A program made the position numbers and the translations under genes. The notes under the pieces are model-generated. The model ran no database searches. It saw nothing but the letters and a program-made list of their open reading frames with translations, and had not been told where the DNA came from. Positions 60,545 to 64,000 of a stretch of DNA of 64,000 nucleotides are shown here, one piece after another. The DNA is from Thermoplasmatales archaeon (GTDB lineage Archaea > Thermoplasmatota > Thermoplasmata > Thermoplasmatales > Thermoplasmataceae): assembly GCA_016806715.1 (NCBI GenBank), contig CP060531.1, positions 372,001 through 436,000 of the forward strand, read 5' to 3'. Position 1 is the stretch's first letter. Every line of letters begins with the position of its first letter.

Positions 60545-62161
60545 TTAAGCGATCATAGATAGATCAATCTCTGCAAGTGACACCGGATCTTGAATACCAT
60601 ATAACTCAAGCAGTGCAGGATGCATCTCGCCAATGAACCCTATAACCTGTCCATCAAGCATGATATCTCCGCTTCTCCCGGTCACCAGACCATCTTCATC
60701 GTTCGGTCTTATTTCAGTGCTTCCGCCTGAAAGCCTCAAGATGACATATTCAAGTACCTGTTTTGCGGCAGAAAATGGTGCCCGGGAACCATGTATCATG
60801 AAACAGAGATGAGTTTTCTGCCTGCCGTGTTCAACCACTTCACCAATCTCAAAGATTTTTTGAGGCATGGGTCTTCTCCTGTTCTGCTTTATTATCTCCA
60901 TCATGTTTACAAAAAGCCTGTCCCTGACCACTGAAAAATCCGAGCTTTTTGGATTAAGCAAGGTTACATCCCCCCGATATTTAAGGAAGGAGAAAGGCAT
61001 TTGTGGGCCGACAACAAAACTCTTCACCTCCTGGTAACCGGACCCAATAAGGAGTTGACATGCAATACCGGTCAGTTCGTCAGTCTTGTGGGAAGTACCT
61101 AGCGTCTGCACTGGGATCTCAGAGAATGGTATCTGATCGTAACCTATTCCCTTGGCAATGTCCTCAATGACATCAACCGCTCCCATTACGTCTACCCTGT
61201 TTCCCGGTAGCGTTGTTACATACCCATTATATGATGGTGTTACTATATAACCCATCTTCCGCAGAGCTTCAGAAATGGAGTCTTCTGGTGGCTCAAATCC
61301 CAGTACCCTGGCAATGTCGTCATAGCTGAATTTAACTTCCCTGCCATTTTCGGCAACCAGTTCTGTTATAATCTTCTTATCAATCCCGTGGAATCTGGGC
61401 ACCGAAATAGAATATCCAATATATTTCAACTCATATGCAAGAAGGAAAAACGACTGGAACACCGATTTCCTGTCCGTACCTTCTATGTCAATGAACAGTC
61501 TGGTGGAATCTTCGGTTATCCTTGTATCATAACTGTTTGAAATTGGTGGAATTGACATGACTTTTCCGTTCCTGTCCTCGATCACATTTATAAATTCCTG
61601 AGATGGCAGCAGGTCACCATACTTTTTTCCCAGTGGGTGTTCATTCAATATTTCTCGAGCGGTACCGTTCATGGCACCATCAAATGTCCGCAGCGTTACG
61701 GAATCGGATTTTTTCAGGGAATAGGAAACAGCCTTGCAGGATTCTTCCAGGGAATGAATACCTATGGATGCTGCCTGCCTCTCCCTTCCAATTGTTTCGT
61801 GCAACCTCTCCTGGTATTCGATAATTCGCGGAAGGCTATCGCCAAGTCTTAGGCCCGTTGCAATCAGTGAAAGAAAATAGGGTCTGATACTGAGGGCCTT
61901 AGCGCCTATATGAACGTCAAAATCCGAGTCCTCGAGTGTGAGTATTTCCGGCGAGGTCACAAGATCAAAAATATTCATGGAATATTCAAGGGAATAGAAG
62001 GAGAAGAGGTCGGGCCGGTCAGGATTGAATTCCACTTTTACCGTTCCACTATCAATCTCAACAGAAAAACCGATAACAGATGCATATTTCTGCAGCCGAT
62101 CAACGAAGTTATTGCCAAATCTTTCAGCAAGGAATTCAGAATTATCCCTGATTACTACCAT
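60545..62161 (-). CDS. pheT: Phenylalanyl-tRNA synthetase beta subunit
   Basis: Beta chain of the tetrameric PheRS, needed for binding tRNA-Phe and editing. It has the archaeal/eukaryal short form of 538 residues. Features are EFNPDRPDLFSFYSLE near 48-63, the B3/B4 editing region around 110-260, the B5 domain beginning ENGREVKFSYDDIARVLG near 262-279, and the class II-like core with FEIGEVVEHGRQK near 445-457. PheS is not adjacent. The gene converges on the regulator gene, with only 17 bases between their ends. Confidence 0.94.
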   Translation of the reverse strand: MVVIRDNSEFLAERFGNNFVDRLQKYASVIGFSVEIDSGTVKVEFNPDRPDLFSFYSLEYSMNIFDLVTSPEILTLEDSDFDVHIGAKALSIRPYFLSLIATGLRLGDSLPRIIEYQERLHETIGRERQAASIGIHSLEESCKAVSYSLKKSDSVTLRTFDGAMNGTAREILNEHPLGKKYGDLLPSQEFINVIEDRNGKVMSIPPISNSYDTRITEDSTRLFIDIEGTDRKSVFQSFFLLAYELKYIGYSISVPRFHGIDKKIITELVAENGREVKFSYDDIARVLGFEPPEDSISEALRKMGYIVTPSYNGYVTTLPGNRVDVMGAVDVIEDIAKGIGYDQIPFSEIPVQTLGTSHKTDELTGIACQLLIGSGYQEVKSFVVGPQMPFSFLKYRGDVTLLNPKSSDFSVVRDRLFVNMMEIIKQNRRRPMPQKIFEIGEVVEHGRQKTHLCFMIHGSRAPFSAAKQVLEYVILRLSGGSTEIRPNDEDGLVTGRSGDIMLDGQVIGFIGEMHPALLELYGIQDPVSLAEIDLSMIA

Positions 62162-62205
62162 TCAGTATGACAGATTGATGTAGCGTATTTAAAAGTCTTG
62201 CAGTC

Positions 62206-62526
62206 CTAACTCTTGCCTGATATTTCATCAATTTCCTTGTTGACTTTCTTGAGGGTGTAGTCTCTCAGGACAAGCCTAATCAGGTCTTCCAGTGATATGG
62301 CACCGCCGGTATCAACGTCCTTCTCCAACTCTTCCACAACCTTCTTCGGCAGGACCAGATCAACCTTGCTTGTTCCCCCTTTCCCGTCATTCTTATCTAT
62401 GAATTCATTAATTGCGAGTCTTATGATATCCGATACGCTTTCATACTGGAAGTTCTCTACCATGTCTTCAAGTTTCTGCATCACCTGCTCGGAAATCCTG
62501 ACTGTTATTCTATATGGAACTGACAT
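62206..62526 (-). CDS. Ribbon-helix-helix-like DNA-binding protein
   Basis: A 106-residue protein with two CopG-like ribbon-helix-helix patterns. The first is YRITVRISEQVMQKLEDMVE followed by YESVSDIIRLAINEFI. The second is SKVDLVLPKKVVEELEKDVD followed by ISLEDLIRLVLRDYTLK. Tandem copies in one chain could bind DNA without needing a homodimer. A GGTGA Shine-Dalgarno lies four bases before the ATG at 62526. It is upstream of pheT on the same strand, 44 bases away, and divergent from the carbonic anhydrase gene, either of which it may regulate. No toxin gene is beside it. Confidence 0.82.
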   Translation of the reverse strand: MSVPYRITVRISEQVMQKLEDMVENFQYESVSDIIRLAINEFIDKNDGKGGTSKVDLVLPKKVVEELEKDVDTGGAISLEDLIRLVLRDYTLKKVNKEIDEISGKS

Positions 62527-62641
62527 ATTCTCACCGGCTGCCTACGGTTCCAGTGTTTCGTACCGTATACTTGTCTGACACTTCATGACAGCTTATAAAT
62601 CTTTTTAGCATATAATTGTAAGACACACTGCAAAGAAAACA

Positions 62642-62651
62642 GTCTTAAATC
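62642..62651 (+). promoter_or_regulatory. TATA-like box of the gamma carbonic anhydrase gene
   Basis: GTCTTAAATC is centred about 24 bases before the ATG at 62670, giving a leaderless mRNA. A second TATA-like GCTTATAAAT lies at about 62591. Confidence 0.45.
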
Positions 62652-62669
62652 AATTATGGATTTCGAACA

Positions 62670-63176
62670 ATGGCTATTAAGATAGGCAGGAACGTATATA
62701 TTGCTCCGACCGCGGTAATTCTTGGGCAGGTTGACATATCCGATGGCGTTTCCATTTTCGATGGTGCAGTTATCAGAGGGGACATGAATTTCATAACACT
62801 GGGGGAAAATTCTAACGTGCAGGATAATGCAACAATTCATACAGATTCCGGGAATCCAACTGTTATAGGAAAAAACGTATCCATAGGGCATAACGCCATA
62901 GTCCATGGCGCAACCGTTGACGACGACGTGATTATCGGCATGGGATCCATCATTCTGAATGGCTCCCATATCAGGACCGGGACCGTCGTTGCAGCGGGTT
63001 CGGTAGTCAAGGAAAATTTTGAATCACTGGAAAATTCCCTGTTGGCAGGTGTTCCAGCTCAGTTGAAGAGAACGGGGGATTCAATGCATGAGTATGCAAT
63101 TGCAAACGGGAGATCTTATCAGGGGCTGCGCGACCTCTATCTTGCTGGAAAAATTGAAAGGTACACAAGAAAGTGA
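62670..63176 (+). CDS. Gamma-class carbonic anhydrase-like protein
   Basis: Left-handed beta-helix protein of the gamma carbonic anhydrase/YrdA group, which forms trimers with metal sites between subunits. The three metal histidines are H57 (NVQDNATIHTDSG), H74 and H79 (VSIGHNAIVHG), and R36 (VIRGDMN) matches the conserved arginine. Hexapeptide repeats run from about 10 to 130, followed by a C-terminal helix. The proton-shuttle acidic loop of the Methanosarcina Cam enzyme is absent, as in CamH-type members, so activity is likely but not certain. It is followed by about 140 non-coding bases before the archaellin gene. Confidence 0.88.
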   Translation: MAIKIGRNVYIAPTAVILGQVDISDGVSIFDGAVIRGDMNFITLGENSNVQDNATIHTDSGNPTVIGKNVSIGHNAIVHGATVDDDVIIGMGSIILNGSHIRTGTVVAAGSVVKENFESLENSLLAGVPAQLKRTGDSMHEYAIANGRSYQGLRDLYLAGKIERYTRK

Positions 63177-63314
63177 GGGAACCTGGGGCAAGGAAACAGT
63201 ACCTACACATTCTACTGCAGTCACACTTGCACAACAACCAATTCATGAGTAAATATCTGTTTGTGCAAAAAATCGATAATAGAGCACAGTGCCTTGAATC
63301 GATGAGGTGTCTAA

Positions 63315-64000
63315 GTGAATAGAACCATAATAAGAGGAGTCAAGGGACTCAAAAGGATGTTCAGCCTGAAAGTGAACAGCAAGGCAGACACGGGAATAGG
63401 AACACTGATCGTGTTTATCGCGATGGTGCTTGTTGCCGCAGTCGCTGCAGCAGTTCTCATAAACACGGCTGGACAGTTGCAGACGAGGGCCCAGACCACA
63501 GGGTCACAGACCACACAGCAAGTTGCGAGCGGATTGGGAATACAGGCTATATACGGGCAGGACAGTAATATAGCTACACCGGAAGCAGGTCTAATCGAAT
63601 ACATGGCCATATATGTAACGCCTAACGCGGGAAGCTCCCCAATAAATCTTGGAAACGTAACAGTTTCGTTGACATATCAGGGATTCAGTGCTTCGCTAAC
63701 ATACGCGCCATCAAATGCAACTGGACCAAAAGCTTCATCATATGAAGGCTATCACTCTGCAATCGGCGGAACAGCAAACGTCTTTAGTCTGAAATACTTC
63801 AGTGCAATCAATGGTACTGCAAACGGATCAGTACACTTTGCCCTACTCGGAGTGGCGAACGCAACAAAGTCAATTACCGGGACATATCCTGTTGTACAAC
63901 CAGGAGATGAAATGGCAATACTCATCAACGTATCCGCAGTGTTCGGAGGGCTTGGCAGTGGGGCTGTTTCTACCGGAATCGCACAGGGCCAGCAAGTCAG
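63315..64000 (+). CDS. Archaellin (archaeal flagellin), cut by the right edge
   Basis: Structural subunit of the archaellum filament. The N-terminus has a long basic leader, then the class III signal: SKA at 22-24 followed by [20 protein letters not shown]. The preflagellin peptidase is expected to cut after A24, leaving the hydrophobic helix that polymerises. [13 protein letters not shown] and [11 protein letters not shown] continue the conserved region, then a Thr/Ser/Asn-rich outer domain with sequons begins. Translation starts at a GTG at 63315 preceded by GAGGTG, a good Shine-Dalgarno. The gene runs past position 64000, and further archaellum genes may follow outside the window. Confidence 0.93.
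   Translation, partial: MNRTIIRGVKGLKRMFSLKVNSKADTGIGTLIVFIAMVLVAAVAAAVLINTAGQLQTRAQTTGSQTTQQVASGLGIQAIYGQDSNIATPEAGLIEYMAIYVTPNAGSSPINLGNVTVSLTYQGFSASLTYAPSNATGPKASSYEGYHSAIGGTANVFSLKYFSAINGTANGSVHFALLGVANATKSITGTYPVVQPGDEMAILINVSAVFGGLGSGAVSTGIAQGQQV

Overview
The window is a piece of an archaeal chromosome, most likely from a Thermoplasmatales-like acidophilic euryarchaeon. The evidence is: archaeal-type housekeeping genes (Hel308 helicase, archaeal S15, Nep1, TiaS, ApgM, Trm5, DHH/RecJ-like nuclease, archaellin); a TA0938-family zinc protein, a family I know from Thermoplasma; and many genes with a TATA-like box about 24-29 bases before the start codon, which implies leaderless mRNAs. No tRNA, rRNA or CRISPR array was recognised. 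The species cannot be named from the sequence alone.

Layout. 1-9.1 kb: housekeeping block (GltD-like oxidoreductase, trm5-hel308, a RibD-type reductase overlapping S-adenosylhomocysteine hydrolase, rhodanese, ApgM, and a membrane protein behind a perfect 18-bp palindrome). 9.1-10.3 kb: a zinc protein overlapping a zinc-finger/haem-oxygenase-like fusion. 10.3-14.7 kb: an accessory island with an IS4-type transposase remnant, an AT-rich two-gene unit ending in a large PIN-like nuclease, an MNT nucleotidyltransferase behind a HEPN-like remnant, an acetyltransferase and about 1.2 kb of decayed DNA. 14.7-22.8 kb: a catabolic unit (FAD amine/amino-acid oxidase, TPP enzyme, hydantoinase/oxoprolinase-type HyuA-HyuB, MFS importer). 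22.8-24.9 kb: more transposon debris (broken IS630 transposase, a second IS4-type tail, a DUF2080-like gene).

24.9-36.9 kb: core genes (serS; uppS-tiaS-AK6-like kinase-CDP-alcohol transferase; phosphohexomutase; a large surface protein; AlkA with a GT2/GT21 glycosyltransferase; a haem-oxygenase-like diiron-type protein; a PPC-domain protein). 36.9-41.1 kb: a tyrosine/homogentisate operon (HPPD, FAH-family hydrolase, homogentisate dioxygenase, iron-type dehydrogenase). 41.3-45.1 kb: MetE-like protein, MFS transporter, decayed ORF, coproheme-decarboxylase-like protein. 45.2-50.4 kb: ThiI-rhodanese, then a leftward nep1-rpsO-DHH nuclease-RNase-H-fold block, and a LOG-like protein. 50.4-57.5 kb: a 2108-residue AglB oligosaccharyltransferase with an enormous beta-rich C-terminal extension, overlapping a small secreted membrane-anchored protein. 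57.6-64 kb: AAA-associated-domain protein, APC permease divergent from a winged-helix/substrate-binding-like regulator, pheT, a ribbon-helix-helix protein, gamma carbonic anhydrase and the start of an archaellin gene cut by the right edge.

The best candidates for something undescribed are the giant AglB fusion with its co-translated partner (a possible archaeal two-subunit oligosaccharyltransferase), the AT-rich PIN-like pair in the mobile-element island, the zinc-finger/haem-oxygenase-like fusion, and the homogentisate operon in which a maleylacetate-reductase-like enzyme occurs and no isomerase is seen. The functional proposals are inference from sequence and context.
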